Counted from the stretch's first letter, positions 26,220 to 34,519 are shown. The stretch: DNA of 51,587 nt from Caulobacteraceae bacterium (GCA_009773335.1 WRPF01000016.1:1-51587), one strand, 5' to 3'. Made by a program: numbers and translations. Notes: a model not told the origin generated them from the letters alone.

Positions 26220-26882
26220 TTGATCGAGACGAGAGCTTTCCCGCGCTGGAGCGCGTCCGTGCGGACTCTGGTCCGTCTGTCGGCCGCAGTCGGCGCCACG
26301 GCTGCGCTTGCCGCAAGCCCGGCGTACGCGGGCGATATCGACGGTGCGCCGGTCGAGGAGACCGCCACGCTCACGGGCGCGCCGCTGATGGCCGCGCTCG
26401 CCCCTGCAGAAGCCGTCGCCCAGGAAGCAACCCCCATCGACGCCCCGGCGGTGCACAGGCTCAGCGCCCGCCTGCAGTGCGTCCCTTACGCCCGCGACGA
26501 GAGCGGCGTCGAAATTCGCGGCAATGCCTCCACGTGGTGGGCGCAGGCGCGCGGCATGTATGTGCGCGCCCGCAAGCCGGACTCCGGCAACGTCATGGTC
26601 ATGCGCGGCTACCGCAATCCGGGCCGCGGCCACGTGGCGGTGGTCCGTCAGGTGCTGTCGGAGCGTTCCATCATCGTCGACCACGCCAACTGGCTGAACA
26701 GCGGCGAGGTCACCCTCAACGTGCCGATCGTCGACGTCTCGCCCCGCAACGACTGGACGCAGGTCCGTGTCTGGCACATCCCGACCCAGTCCTGGGGCGT
26801 GCGGGTCTACAACGTGCAGGGGTTCATCGTCCCGCAGCCGCTCGGCGCGCAGGGCGGCGCTGTCAGCCATATCGCCCGTTAG
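26220..26882 (+). CDS. Exported CHAP-domain protein (paralog of the preceding gene)
   Basis: From a TTG start with a strong GGAGGCGGAG upstream, the 220-residue protein has a signal peptide (LVRLSAAVGATAALAASPAYA) and a CHAP domain with the nucleophile in LQCVPYARDESG and the His in GRGHVAVVRQVL, then IIVDHANWLNSGEV and NDWTQVRVWHIPTQSWG. A GTG at 26130 would add 30 basic residues and has no ribosome site. Roughly half of its CHAP residues are identical to those of the 25505 gene. Unlike that one it has no lipobox, so it should be soluble in the periplasm. Confidence 0.85.
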   Translation: MIETRAFPRWSASVRTLVRLSAAVGATAALAASPAYAGDIDGAPVEETATLTGAPLMAALAPAEAVAQEATPIDAPAVHRLSARLQCVPYARDESGVEIRGNASTWWAQARGMYVRARKPDSGNVMVMRGYRNPGRGHVAVVRQVLSERSIIVDHANWLNSGEVTLNVPIVDVSPRNDWTQVRVWHIPTQSWGVRVYNVQGFIVPQPLGAQGGAVSHIAR

Positions 26883-26982
26883 GAGTTCTGGGGCCCGCCT
26901 GGCCTGCGCGGCGCATTGCGTCTTGCGATGCCTAGGCGGCTCGCGTTAGTCCCAGCATCCGAGATCGGAGAGCGGGGCGGAC

Positions 26983-27960
26983 ATGACTCCCGAGCAACCC
27001 CATAATTTCGCAGGCGAAACAGCCGGGGCCGCAGCGCCGAACGACGCCCCGCGCGCGCGCGTCGGGCGGTTCGTCCATTCCGAGGGATTCCGGAACGCCA
27101 TCCTCGCAGTGATCGTGGTCAACGCGATCCTCCTGGGGATCAACACCGACCACGGCTTTCACGATCGCTACGGCCGCCTCATGGCCCAGTTCGACCTCGC
27201 CGTGACGGCTATTTTCGTCTGCGAGATCTCGATGAAGCTCTACGCGGACCGCCTGAAGTTTTTCAGGGACGGCTGGAACGTCTTCGACTTCCTGATCGTG
27301 TTCGCCTCGGTGCTGACCATAGGCTCCACGGGCGTGGCGGTGCTGCGGGTGTTCCGCGTGCTGCGTGTGGTGCGTGTGTTGCGCGTGTTCCGCCTCTTCA
27401 GCGTCGTCAAGGAACTACGCCGCGTCGTGGAGGCCTTCCTCAACGCCATTCCGGGCATGAGCGCGATCATCGCGGTGTTGCTGCTGATGTTCTACGTCTC
27501 GGCGGTCATCACCACGGACCTCTTCGGCCGCGAGCAGCCGGAGCTGTTCGGCTCGATCGGCGCGTCGTTCTTCACGCTCTTTCAGGTGATGACGGGAGAC
27601 GGGTGGTCGGAAATCGTGCGTCTGCTGGACGGCAATTTCCCCTGGGCGTGGCTCTTCTTCGTGCCGTTCATCACGCTGACCAGCTTCGCGGTGCTGAACA
27701 TGTTCATCGCGGTGATCGTGGATTCCCTGCAGCGCGAACAGGTGCGCGCCATCGAGACCGCGAGCGCCGATCTCAGGGCCGGCATGACCGAAGTCAGGGA
27801 AACGCTGGAAGGCGAAATTGGCGACGTCTCCGCGGACGTGCAGGAGATCGAGGACGCGGAGGTGATCGCTGCGCGCGAACGCGCCGAGATCATGGCGTCG
27901 ATCGCCGCGCTCCGCGAGGAGCTGCGCGAGATGCGCGCGGGGATGGCGAAGCGGGAGTAG
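26983..27960 (+). CDS. Voltage-gated ion channel (NaChBac-like fold)
   Basis: This 325-residue protein has six membrane helices: S1 NAILAVIVVNAILLGIN, S2 AQFDLAVTAIFVCEISMKLY, S3 WNVFDFLIVFASVLTIG, an S4 with five or more regularly spaced arginines (VLRVFRVLRVVRVLRVFRLF), and S5-S6 around the pore. The filter reads T204-G-D-G-W-S-E210, where NaChBac has TLESWAS. The extra acidic residue and glycines resemble calcium-channel repeats, so selectivity is uncertain. After S6 a long coiled coil (about 255-320) should form a four-helix bundle, as in bacterial sodium channels. Confidence 0.9.
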   Translation: MTPEQPHNFAGETAGAAAPNDAPRARVGRFVHSEGFRNAILAVIVVNAILLGINTDHGFHDRYGRLMAQFDLAVTAIFVCEISMKLYADRLKFFRDGWNVFDFLIVFASVLTIGSTGVAVLRVFRVLRVVRVLRVFRLFSVVKELRRVVEAFLNAIPGMSAIIAVLLLMFYVSAVITTDLFGREQPELFGSIGASFFTLFQVMTGDGWSEIVRLLDGNFPWAWLFFVPFITLTSFAVLNMFIAVIVDSLQREQVRAIETASADLRAGMTEVRETLEGEIGDVSADVQEIEDAEVIAARERAEIMASIAALREELREMRAGMAKRE

Positions 27961-28126
27961 GGGGTAGGCTTTCAGCCCGGGCGCCGGACGAAGACATTCA
28001 CGGCTTGTGTCGTGAAGGTTTCCGGTGCGGGTACGGATCGCGACTTGTGTTTCGATCGCGAGCGACCGCCGGTTCATGATCGACCGGGCAATCGTTGTGA
28101 GCTAGCTTCGGCCCGTGGAGGCCTTC

Positions 28127-28783
28127 ATGAAACGACGTGACCTGATCTTCGGTGCTGTGGCTGCGGGAGCGGGGGGCGTCGCAGGTTTTGCGCACGCTGC
28201 GCAAAGCGTGAAATGCGTGATCGTTGGCGATCCCTTGGTCGGCAAGACATGGGCGCTCTCGTCTTTCGCGCAACGCTCCACCCCGGCCACTTACGTTCCG
28301 ACGGTCATCAGCGCACCCTATACCGTTCAGGTCACGCTTGTTGGGCAACCTCTCCAGGTGAGCCTCCAGGACACGTCCGGGGACGAGGGATATTCGACCC
28401 TTCGCCCCCTCGTATATCCACAGACGGACATATTCATCGCTGCTTATGCGATCGATTCCATGAGCAGCATGGACAATGTGACGGTGAAGTGGGTGCCGGA
28501 GATCAGATTCCACAATCCCGATGCGCGGATCGTGTTGGCGGGGCTGAAGTCCGACCTTCGCGCCGGCATGTCATCCAACCCCGTCCCCAGAGAGGCCGCG
28601 AAGGATGTTTCGGAGCGCCTCGCCCTGCAAGCCTACCGAGAGTGCTCAGCAACGACCCGGATCGGCCTCGACGATCTGTTCGCTACCGCGCTCGGCGTCG
28701 CAGTAGGACGGGCCTCAACCCCGTTGGGCAGCCTTCAGCGGACGCCGATCGGCCGTCGGCCCATGCGACGGCCTGGCAACTAG
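28127..28783 (+). CDS. Rho/Cdc42-like small GTPase with a twin-arginine signal peptide
   Basis: This 218-residue protein begins MKRRDLIFGAVAAGAGGVAG, a twin-arginine (R3-R4) hydrophobic signal ending in AHA-AQ. A Rho-family G domain follows: P-loop G34-D-P-L-V-G-K-T41 (Cdc42 GDGAVGKT), switch I YVPTV with Thr59, switch II D82-T-S-G-D-E87 (Cdc42 DTAGQE), then STLRPLVYPQTDIF, VKWVPEI, a G4-like LKSD143 and G5 C173-S-A. The positions of Gly12 and Gln61 carry Pro36 and Asp86, so GTP hydrolysis may be weak or lost. The Rho insert is shortened and there is no CAAX box. The ATG at 28127 has GTGGAGG upstream. Similarity to eukaryotic Rho is unmistakable; origin by transfer and an export-linked role are inference. 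Confidence 0.88.
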   Translation: MKRRDLIFGAVAAGAGGVAGFAHAAQSVKCVIVGDPLVGKTWALSSFAQRSTPATYVPTVISAPYTVQVTLVGQPLQVSLQDTSGDEGYSTLRPLVYPQTDIFIAAYAIDSMSSMDNVTVKWVPEIRFHNPDARIVLAGLKSDLRAGMSSNPVPREAAKDVSERLALQAYRECSATTRIGLDDLFATALGVAVGRASTPLGSLQRTPIGRRPMRRPGN

Positions 28784-29179
28784 TCGGTTGGGACGATGCG
28801 CGATCAAATAGCGGCGTCCCAGCTTGCGCACCGCGGCAGATATCAGGAGCCGTACGCAGCGCGTTTCACAAACGGTTGGTCGCTCCGACCCGCCGCGAGC
28901 GCCTCGTCAGCGTTCGCAGTTCTGCACAATGCGGAAGGAACACGCTCCGCACTGCTGTGAGGAATGAGCCATCCCTACCTGGCCGCATATTCTGACGGAT
29001 GGCCGGGTCGCTCCAGACCTGCCACTGGGCTTGCTGCACCCGCGAAGGCCGGTTCTCGCCGAATGCCGCCGCCCAAGATTAGCTGCGGCTCTAGGAGCAC
29101 CGTTCGATTGATGCGACCTATGGTGAACCCGAAGGAGCCAGGGCAGTCTGCCGTGGAAGAAGCTCGACGGTGACACAAC
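28784..29179. other. 396-bp stretch without a convincing gene
   Basis: Between the GTPase gene and the 2H phosphoesterase gene no frame shows a domain, signal peptide or good ribosome site. The short open frames here have arginine/serine-rich, non-protein-like composition. It may be decayed accessory DNA. A promoter for the next gene must lie here, but I cannot place it. Confidence 0.5.
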
Positions 29180-29692
29180 GTGCTAGTGATCGTTTCCAGG
29201 CTCGATATCGGAGCGGCGGATCGCAAGTGGATCGAGGGTATCAGGCGCGACCACGATCCACAGCGCGCCATCATCGATGCACACTTCACGCACGTATTCC
29301 CGTTCGCTTTTAGCTCCACCGCCGAGGTTATCTCACACGCTGCGACGATTGCTGCCTCGACTGACGTGGTCACCTTTCAGCTCTCAAAGGCAGCTGCGGT
29401 GCGCGACGCGACGGCTCCGAGAAGTCTTGTCTTTCTCCTGCCGACCGAAGGAGAGCTGGAAATCCGTCGCCTCCATGATCGGCTCTATTCAGGAGTTCTT
29501 GCGCCGATGCTGCGCGCGGACATCCCTTTCGTTTCTCACGTAACCGTGGCGGCGTTCGATCGTAACGACGAGGCCGAACGGATGGCCAGAGAATTGGAGC
29601 CATTCAATACCCAGGGGAAACTGACTGCGATGGATTTGTTGGAGTTCGACGGTGCCACCGTCACGGAACTACATCGCTTCCAGTTCCGGTGA
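29180..29692 (+). CDS. 2H phosphoesterase (2'-5' RNA ligase-like) family protein
   Basis: This 170-residue protein has the two HxT/S motifs of the 2H fold: H-F-T in DAHFTHVFPF (about residue 35) and H-V-T in VSHVTVAAF (about residue 119), separated by the expected 80 or so residues. These enzymes hydrolyse or ligate 2'-5' or cyclic phosphate bonds in RNA or nucleotides. It starts with GTG, and an in-frame GTG two codons later is possible. It is the neighbour of the Rho-like GTPase, and both lie in what looks like a small accessory insertion. Confidence 0.75.
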   Translation: MLVIVSRLDIGAADRKWIEGIRRDHDPQRAIIDAHFTHVFPFAFSSTAEVISHAATIAASTDVVTFQLSKAAAVRDATAPRSLVFLLPTEGELEIRRLHDRLYSGVLAPMLRADIPFVSHVTVAAFDRNDEAERMARELEPFNTQGKLTAMDLLEFDGATVTELHRFQFR

Positions 29693-29862
29693 TCCGACCA
29701 GACAGACACGGTCCGCAACGGGCCAGATCCGTTCATCGCCTCTCAGAGTTACGAACGGCCGCGTCGCCCGGGCGTCGCCGTCGCTGAGAAGGGGGCGGGC
29801 CAAACCTCCCCCTAAAACACCACCCCGCTTGGCTCCGCGCGCGGATCGCGCGAGAATGGGCC

Positions 29863-30564
29863 ATGTCCGTCTGGTCGCGCATTGTCGAACTGGCCGCGCG
29901 CGCCTTCGATCCGGCGGGCGATGAGCCCGCGCAACCCACCAACGAATGCGCCCCTGACGTCAACGATGTTGGCTTCACGGCGGCCGTGATCGGGCTCGCG
30001 GCGAAGATGGCCAAGGCGGACGGGGTCGTCAGCGATACCGAGATGCTTGCGGCCGCGCGTGTGTTCCAGCCGCCGCCGGGGGAGGAGGTCGCGTTCCGCC
30101 GCGCCTTCCTGCTCGCCCGCCAGACGGTGCTCGGGTTTGAAAGCTACGCCCGCCAGATCGGGCGCAAGTACCGCGCGCGCCCGTGCCTGCTGGAGGACGT
30201 GCTCGACGGCCTCTTCCACATCGCTGCGGCGGACGGCCACGTCGGCCCGCAGGAAATCGAATACCTTGCGCGCGTGGCGGAGCTGTTCGGGTTCAGCGAG
30301 CTGGAGTTCCGCCGCATCAAGGCCAGCAACCTCGGCGCCGACAGCGACGATCCCTACGCCGTGCTCGGCCTCCTGCCGGGCGTGACCTTTGAGGAGGCGC
30401 GACACGCGTGGCGCCGGCTCGTTGCGGAAAATCACCCCGACCAGATGGCCGCGCGCGGCGCGCCGCCTCAGTTCGTGGCGATCGCTGCTGAAAAAACAGC
30501 CGCCATCAACGCCGCGTGGGCCGCGATTCGTGAAGAATTCTCCACCCCGGTTGCAGCCGATTGA
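29863..30564 (+). CDS. DjlA-like TerB-DnaJ co-chaperone
   Basis: This 233-residue protein has a TerB-type helical domain (about 37-150; VIGLAAKMAKADGVVSDTEM and LFHIAAADGHVGPQEIEYL, both with acidic metal-binding-like loops), followed by a C-terminal J domain (about 167-228; DPYAVLGLLPGVTFEEARHAW) with the HPD motif at H191-P-D193 that stimulates DnaK. DjlA proteins act at the membrane, but no membrane helix is obvious at the N-terminus here. ATG at 29863. Confidence 0.88.
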   Translation: MSVWSRIVELAARAFDPAGDEPAQPTNECAPDVNDVGFTAAVIGLAAKMAKADGVVSDTEMLAAARVFQPPPGEEVAFRRAFLLARQTVLGFESYARQIGRKYRARPCLLEDVLDGLFHIAAADGHVGPQEIEYLARVAELFGFSELEFRRIKASNLGADSDDPYAVLGLLPGVTFEEARHAWRRLVAENHPDQMAARGAPPQFVAIAAEKTAAINAAWAAIREEFSTPVAAD

Positions 30565-30610
30565 CGCCGGCCTCCCAATTCCCGCCATGATGCGGGGAGA
30601 GGTTTTCGTC

Positions 30611-30898
30611 ATGACCACCGAGACCGCACCGATCCACCCCGTCGCGTCCGCGCCGCAGATGCCGCGCGCAGGCTCCAGCCGCGCGCTGGCGTGGGCGATC
30701 GCGGCGGTGTTCGGCGTGCTGGTCGCCATCGCGCTGGTCGTGGCGCTCGCTGCGGCGCTGGTTGTCGGCGCGGTGGTGGCGGTGGCGGCCCTTGTGCTGC
30801 GCCTCTCGCCCCGGCGTCGCTCCGGCGATGGCCCGACGACGCTGGAAGGCCGGCGTACGCCGGACGGCTGGGTGGTCGAGGCCGCCCTGCGTCGCTGA
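30611..30898 (+). CDS. Small single-span membrane protein
   Basis: This 95-residue protein has a polar N-terminus, a long hydrophobic stretch (about 25-63; LAWAIAAVFGVLVAIALVVA and onward, one long or two short helices) and a basic tail (RLSPRRRSG). The ATG at 30611 is preceded by GGGGAGAGG. No family is recognised. It lies between the DnaJ-like gene and the transporter gene, all on the same strand. Confidence 0.55.
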   Translation: MTTETAPIHPVASAPQMPRAGSSRALAWAIAAVFGVLVAIALVVALAAALVVGAVVAVAALVLRLSPRRRSGDGPTTLEGRRTPDGWVVEAALRR

Positions 30899-30960
30899 GC
30901 GCGCCTTTCCGTACGTGACCCCGATTTCACAGACGCGGAAAGCAGGCTAGGCCTGCACGC

Positions 30961-31851
30961 GTGACGCTGCGCGACTTCGGGCTCCTTTCGCTGATCTGCC
31001 TGTGCTGGGGCCTGAACCTCGTACTGACCCGCTGGGTCGTGCAGGACGTGCCGCCGTTTTTCTACGCGTTCATGCGCTTCGGGCTGATCGCCCTGGTGCT
31101 GACGCCGTGGCTGCTGCCGGCGCCGCGCCAGCTCGGCACGGTCGCGTTGGTCGGCCTGTGCATCGGGGCGTTCAACTTCCTGTTCCTGTTTCTGGCGCTG
31201 AAGCTCGGCACGGCGTCCTCGGTGGCGTTGGCGGGGCAGGTGGGCCTGCCGTTCACCACCATCCTGTCGATGATGTTCCTCGGCGAGCGCATCGGCTGGC
31301 GGCGCGGCGTCGGCATGGCGCTCGCGTTCGCGGGCGTCGTCATCATCGCCTTCCGGCCCGACAGTCTCGGCTTCTCGGCGGGTGTCATCCTGGCGATCGC
31401 GGCGGCGTTCGTCGGCTCGGTCGGCGGCGTCGTGATGAAGCGCATGGAGCCGATCCCCATACTCACGCTGCAGGCGTGGGTGGCGATGGTGTCGTGGCCC
31501 GTGATGCTGGTGGCGTCGGGCGCATCGGAGACCGGGCAGATTGCCGCTGTGAGCGCGATGGGCGCGCCGTTCTGGTATGCTGTGGCGTTCTCGGTGTTCG
31601 GCGTCTCGATCTTCGGCCACGGCATGTTCTACGAACTCGTGAAGCGCTACGAGGTCACGCAGGTGGCGCCGCTGACGCTGATGACGCCGGTGTGGGCGGT
31701 GGCGATCGGCGCGTTCGCGCTGCGTGAGCCCCTGACGCCGCAACTCTTGACGGGCGGCGCGCTCGCGCTCACCGGAGTGTTCATGATCGCCGTGCGCCGC
31801 AATATCCGCCTGCCGGACGCTGGCGCCATCTGGCGGAGATGGACGGCGTGA
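30961..31851 (+). CDS. EamA/DMT-superfamily transporter
   Basis: This 296-residue protein has about ten membrane helices in two EamA repeats (first LLSLICLCWGLNLVLTRWVV; second GVILAIAAAFVGSVGGVVMK). The conserved FMRFGLIALVLTPWLLPAPR and the motif APLTLMTPVWAVAIGAFALRE are typical of drug/metabolite exporters such as YdcZ/RhaT-like amino-acid or metabolite permeases. The substrate is unknown. GTG start. Its 3' end overlaps the amidase gene by 13 bp, so the two are co-expressed. Confidence 0.9.
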   Translation: MTLRDFGLLSLICLCWGLNLVLTRWVVQDVPPFFYAFMRFGLIALVLTPWLLPAPRQLGTVALVGLCIGAFNFLFLFLALKLGTASSVALAGQVGLPFTTILSMMFLGERIGWRRGVGMALAFAGVVIIAFRPDSLGFSAGVILAIAAAFVGSVGGVVMKRMEPIPILTLQAWVAMVSWPVMLVASGASETGQIAAVSAMGAPFWYAVAFSVFGVSIFGHGMFYELVKRYEVTQVAPLTLMTPVWAVAIGAFALREPLTPQLLTGGALALTGVFMIAVRRNIRLPDAGAIWRRWTA

Positions 31852-32660
31852 AGATCATCGATCGCCTCTCGCCGAATTTCGACGCGCGCAAGACGCCGGT
31901 CTGGTTCGTCGTGCTGCACTACACCGGCATGAAGGATGCGGAGACCGCGCTGAAGCGCCTCACCGATCCGGCGCCGAAGGCCGGCGATTATCCGGGGCCC
32001 TGGCAAGCGCCTGACATCGATCCCGCAACCCCGCTCTCGCGCGTGAGCGCGCATTATGTGGTCGGCGAGGACGGAACCGTGTTCCGCGTGGTCGACGAAG
32101 AACACCGCGCCTGGCACGCGGGCGTGGGAAGCTGGGCCGGGCAGACCGATCTCAACGCCTGCGCCATCGGCATCGAGATCGCCAACGGCGGCCACGACTA
32201 CGGCCTGCCGCCGTACCCGGACGCGCAGATCAACGCCGTGATCGAACTCGTCGGCGACATTCTCTCCCGCCGCGGTCTCCTGCCGGAAAGCGTCATCGGC
32301 CACTCCGACATCGCGCCCGCGCGCAAGGACGATCCCGGCGAACACTTCCCGTGGAAGCGCCTCGCGGACGCCGGCGTCGCCATCTGGCCCGACGCCGACG
32401 GCGTGGCGCGGATCGTGTGCAAGCGCGGCGACCGCGGCGAAGCCGTCCACCATCTGCACGCCGCACTCTCGGCCTTCGGCTACGACGCGCCGGAAGATGA
32501 AAGCGCAAAGAAGGCGCAGTTCACCGAGACCACCGAAGCGATCGTGCGCGCCTTCCAGCGCCGCTTCGAGCCAGACGCCTGCGACGGCGTCGCCCGCGAC
32601 AGCACGATGATGAAACTTGAGGCGCTGGTGGAGATGATCGAGGCGGGCGACGAAGATTAG
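31839..32660 (+). CDS. N-acetylmuramoyl-L-alanine amidase (AmiD type)
   Basis: This 273-residue protein cleaves the amide bond between muramic acid and L-alanine in peptidoglycan fragments. The amidase_2 domain (about 20-175) has zinc ligand H27 in VVLHYTG, the RVSAHYVVGEDG and AWHAGVGSW segments, and GHSDIAPARKDDPGEHFPW with further ligands. A peptidoglycan-binding repeat lies at about 190-270 (CKRGDRGEAVHHLHAALSAF). There is no signal peptide, so it is probably cytoplasmic recycling or exported by another route. GTG at 31848 is an alternative start with an ATGA-like overlap. Confidence 0.92.
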   Translation: MDGVKIIDRLSPNFDARKTPVWFVVLHYTGMKDAETALKRLTDPAPKAGDYPGPWQAPDIDPATPLSRVSAHYVVGEDGTVFRVVDEEHRAWHAGVGSWAGQTDLNACAIGIEIANGGHDYGLPPYPDAQINAVIELVGDILSRRGLLPESVIGHSDIAPARKDDPGEHFPWKRLADAGVAIWPDADGVARIVCKRGDRGEAVHHLHAALSAFGYDAPEDESAKKAQFTETTEAIVRAFQRRFEPDACDGVARDSTMMKLEALVEMIEAGDED

Positions 32661-32681
32661 CGCGCCGCAACGATCGAGGAT

Positions 32682-33989
32682 TCAGACAAGCTCGCCGGTG
32701 TCGCGTGGCTCCGCAGGGGCGGCCGCGGCGCCGGCTGGCGCGCGCACGTAGGCGCTGGCGAGGGTCACGCTCATCAGCGCGATCCCGGCGAACAGCGCCG
32801 TTCCGAACACCGGAAATCCGATGAGCGCCACGTCACGCAGCTCGCGATACGCGAAGTACTCGGCGTGCGTGCGCCCCACGCCTTCGATCAGCCCGTCCGC
32901 GCCCAGCGAGACCCACAGTCCGATGAGCGCGCCGTTGACGAGGCGCATGCCCCAGTTCGCGCGCGCCCAGTCCGTCGCGGCAGCGCGCGGCGCCAGCCGC
33001 AGTCCGCCGGCGACGACGATGAACACGCCCACGCCGATCATCGACCCCATGGCGTGGATGACGATGAGGTTGGTGCCGTGCACCAGGAGATTGACCTGCG
33101 GGATTGCGAAAAGCACGCCGCTGGCGACCGAGACGAGGGTCCAGCCCTCGACGCTGCGCCACAGGCCGTCGTCGGGCGCGCGCTCGTGCGCCGGCGGTTG
33201 CTTGGCCGCGAACGCCGGCCAGCGCCGCACGAAGGACATGACGGCGAGCATGCTCGCGCCGAGCGCCAGCACCTTGAAGATCATCGGCTGCGGCGAGATG
33301 TAGTGGTGGTGCGCGAAGGTGAACAGCACGCCGATCGCCGCGATCGCGAACAGCGGCGCGCTGCGCAAGGGCTTGGGCTTGCCGCTGACGATCAGCACGC
33401 CGCATCCGTAGAGAAACGCGTTCAGCCCCGCAAACAGCGTATCGATGCTGTGCCATTGCACCGAGAGGTCGCGGACGACGTCGCCGGACACCGACGGCAG
33501 GATCCAGAGCGCCGATTCAATCGCGCTCGCCAGCACGAACACGGCGCCGAATCCGATGAGCCACAGTCCCTCCGGCGAACGGTCGCACAGCAAGCGCCAC
33601 GCGCGCGCGATCTCCAGCAGGATCAACGCGAAGGCGAGGCCGAGCAGTGCGTTCGCCGCCGCCGGCCAGGCGAAGTATTCCCGGCCGCTTCCCAGGTGGA
33701 AAAGAACGGCGAGTGGCCCAAGCGTTGCGAACGCGATCATCACGCAGGCGACAGGCGCTCCGGCAGGCTTGCCGCCGGCATCCGACATGACGCGCAAGAC
33801 GAGGCCTGCGGCGCCGCTCAGCAAACCTCCGAGCGCCAGCGTCTCATGCAGCGGACGCAGCATCTCGAACGGCGGAAGCCACGCACCTGCGTCCGGGACG
33901 ACGAGGCGCACAGCCCCGGCGAGGCCTGCGCAGCAGGCCAGGAGAAATGCGCCCGCTGCCGCCAGCAGGAGCGCGCGCGAACCGCTCAT
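32682..33989 (-). CDS. NorB-like haem-copper oxidase superfamily subunit
   Basis: This 435-residue protein has about twelve membrane helices. Candidate haem and metal ligands are visible: H48 (LRPLHETLALGG), H180 (VQWHSIDTLF), H227-H229 (FAHHHYISPQ), and H304/H312 in PQVNLLVHGTNLIVIHAMG. The last aligns with the NorB motif PQVNYYTHGTQ...AHGH. It is therefore nearest to the nitric oxide reductase large subunit. The glutamates next to the first active-site His in NorB (HLWVEGVWE) are replaced (HSIDTLFAG). It is translationally coupled to the cytochrome c gene (ATGA overlap). A divergent or unusual NO reductase is the best reading. Confidence 0.8.
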   Translation of the reverse strand: MSGSRALLLAAAGAFLLACCAGLAGAVRLVVPDAGAWLPPFEMLRPLHETLALGGLLSGAAGLVLRVMSDAGGKPAGAPVACVMIAFATLGPLAVLFHLGSGREYFAWPAAANALLGLAFALILLEIARAWRLLCDRSPEGLWLIGFGAVFVLASAIESALWILPSVSGDVVRDLSVQWHSIDTLFAGLNAFLYGCGVLIVSGKPKPLRSAPLFAIAAIGVLFTFAHHHYISPQPMIFKVLALGASMLAVMSFVRRWPAFAAKQPPAHERAPDDGLWRSVEGWTLVSVASGVLFAIPQVNLLVHGTNLIVIHAMGSMIGVGVFIVVAGGLRLAPRAAATDWARANWGMRLVNGALIGLWVSLGADGLIEGVGRTHAEYFAYRELRDVALIGFPVFGTALFAGIALMSVTLASAYVRAPAGAAAAPAEPRDTGELV

Positions 33990-34519
33990 GGATGCGCCGT
34001 TGCGGAGGGCGGCCCGGCAGCCGGCCCGGCAGCCGGCTCGGGGGGTTGCCCGGCTCCGAACTGGCCGAACGAGTCCTGGGTCAGCGATGGAAGCGGGTAG
34101 GTCGCGAGGCTGTCGATGTGGGCGAGATAGGCGTTCACGGCATTGATGTCTTCGGGAGCCAGCCCTCGCGGCGGCATGCGCCCGAGGCCGTGGGTGAGGG
34201 CGGCGGCGATGTAGTCGGGTCCGCGCCGGCGCGTGACGTTGGTGAGATCGGGCCCCATGTGCCCGCCCAGGCCGAAAAGCGCATGACAGCTCGCGCAGCC
34301 GTTCTCACGCCAGACGGCCTGACCGCGGCGTGCGGCGGCGTCGAGCGCAGGCGCGCGCGCAGCGTCGGCGCTCCCATGCGCCGCGAGATACACCCACACG
34401 CCAATGAACGCCTGCGCCAGCCCCAGCACCGCGATACGTGCGCCCACGCCCAGGGCCATCCACTTCCTCTTGCTCTTCGCGGGACGCCGCTCGCCGGGCG
34501 GCCTCAGGTTGGCCTGCAT
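33986..34519 (-). CDS. NorC-like membrane-anchored cytochrome c
   Basis: This 177-residue protein has one N-terminal membrane helix (about 21-46) and a monohaem c domain with C75-A-S-C78-H79. The surrounding sequence GQAVWRENGCASCHALFGLGGHMGPDLTNV is characteristic of NorC (VWxxNxCxxCHTLxGxGAYxAPELTNV). The sixth ligand is probably Met88 or Met115. It passes electrons to the NorB-like partner encoded immediately downstream. The last 30 residues are Ala/Gly/Pro-rich. A GGGGACA hairpin lies in the 217-bp region upstream. Confidence 0.85.
   Translation of the reverse strand: MQANLRPPGERRPAKSKRKWMALGVGARIAVLGLAQAFIGVWVYLAAHGSADAARAPALDAAARRGQAVWRENGCASCHALFGLGGHMGPDLTNVTRRRGPDYIAAALTHGLGRMPPRGLAPEDINAVNAYLAHIDSLATYPLPSLTQDSFGQFGAGQPPEPAAGPAAGPPSATAHP

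Noticed and set aside
28784-29179. Small plus- and minus-strand open frames after the GTPase gene
   Set aside because: No homology-like motifs, poor composition and no ribosome sites.
29812-31743. Open frame of about 640 codons on the minus strand
   Set aside because: It spans three real plus-strand genes and is almost entirely Arg/His/Ala/Gln.
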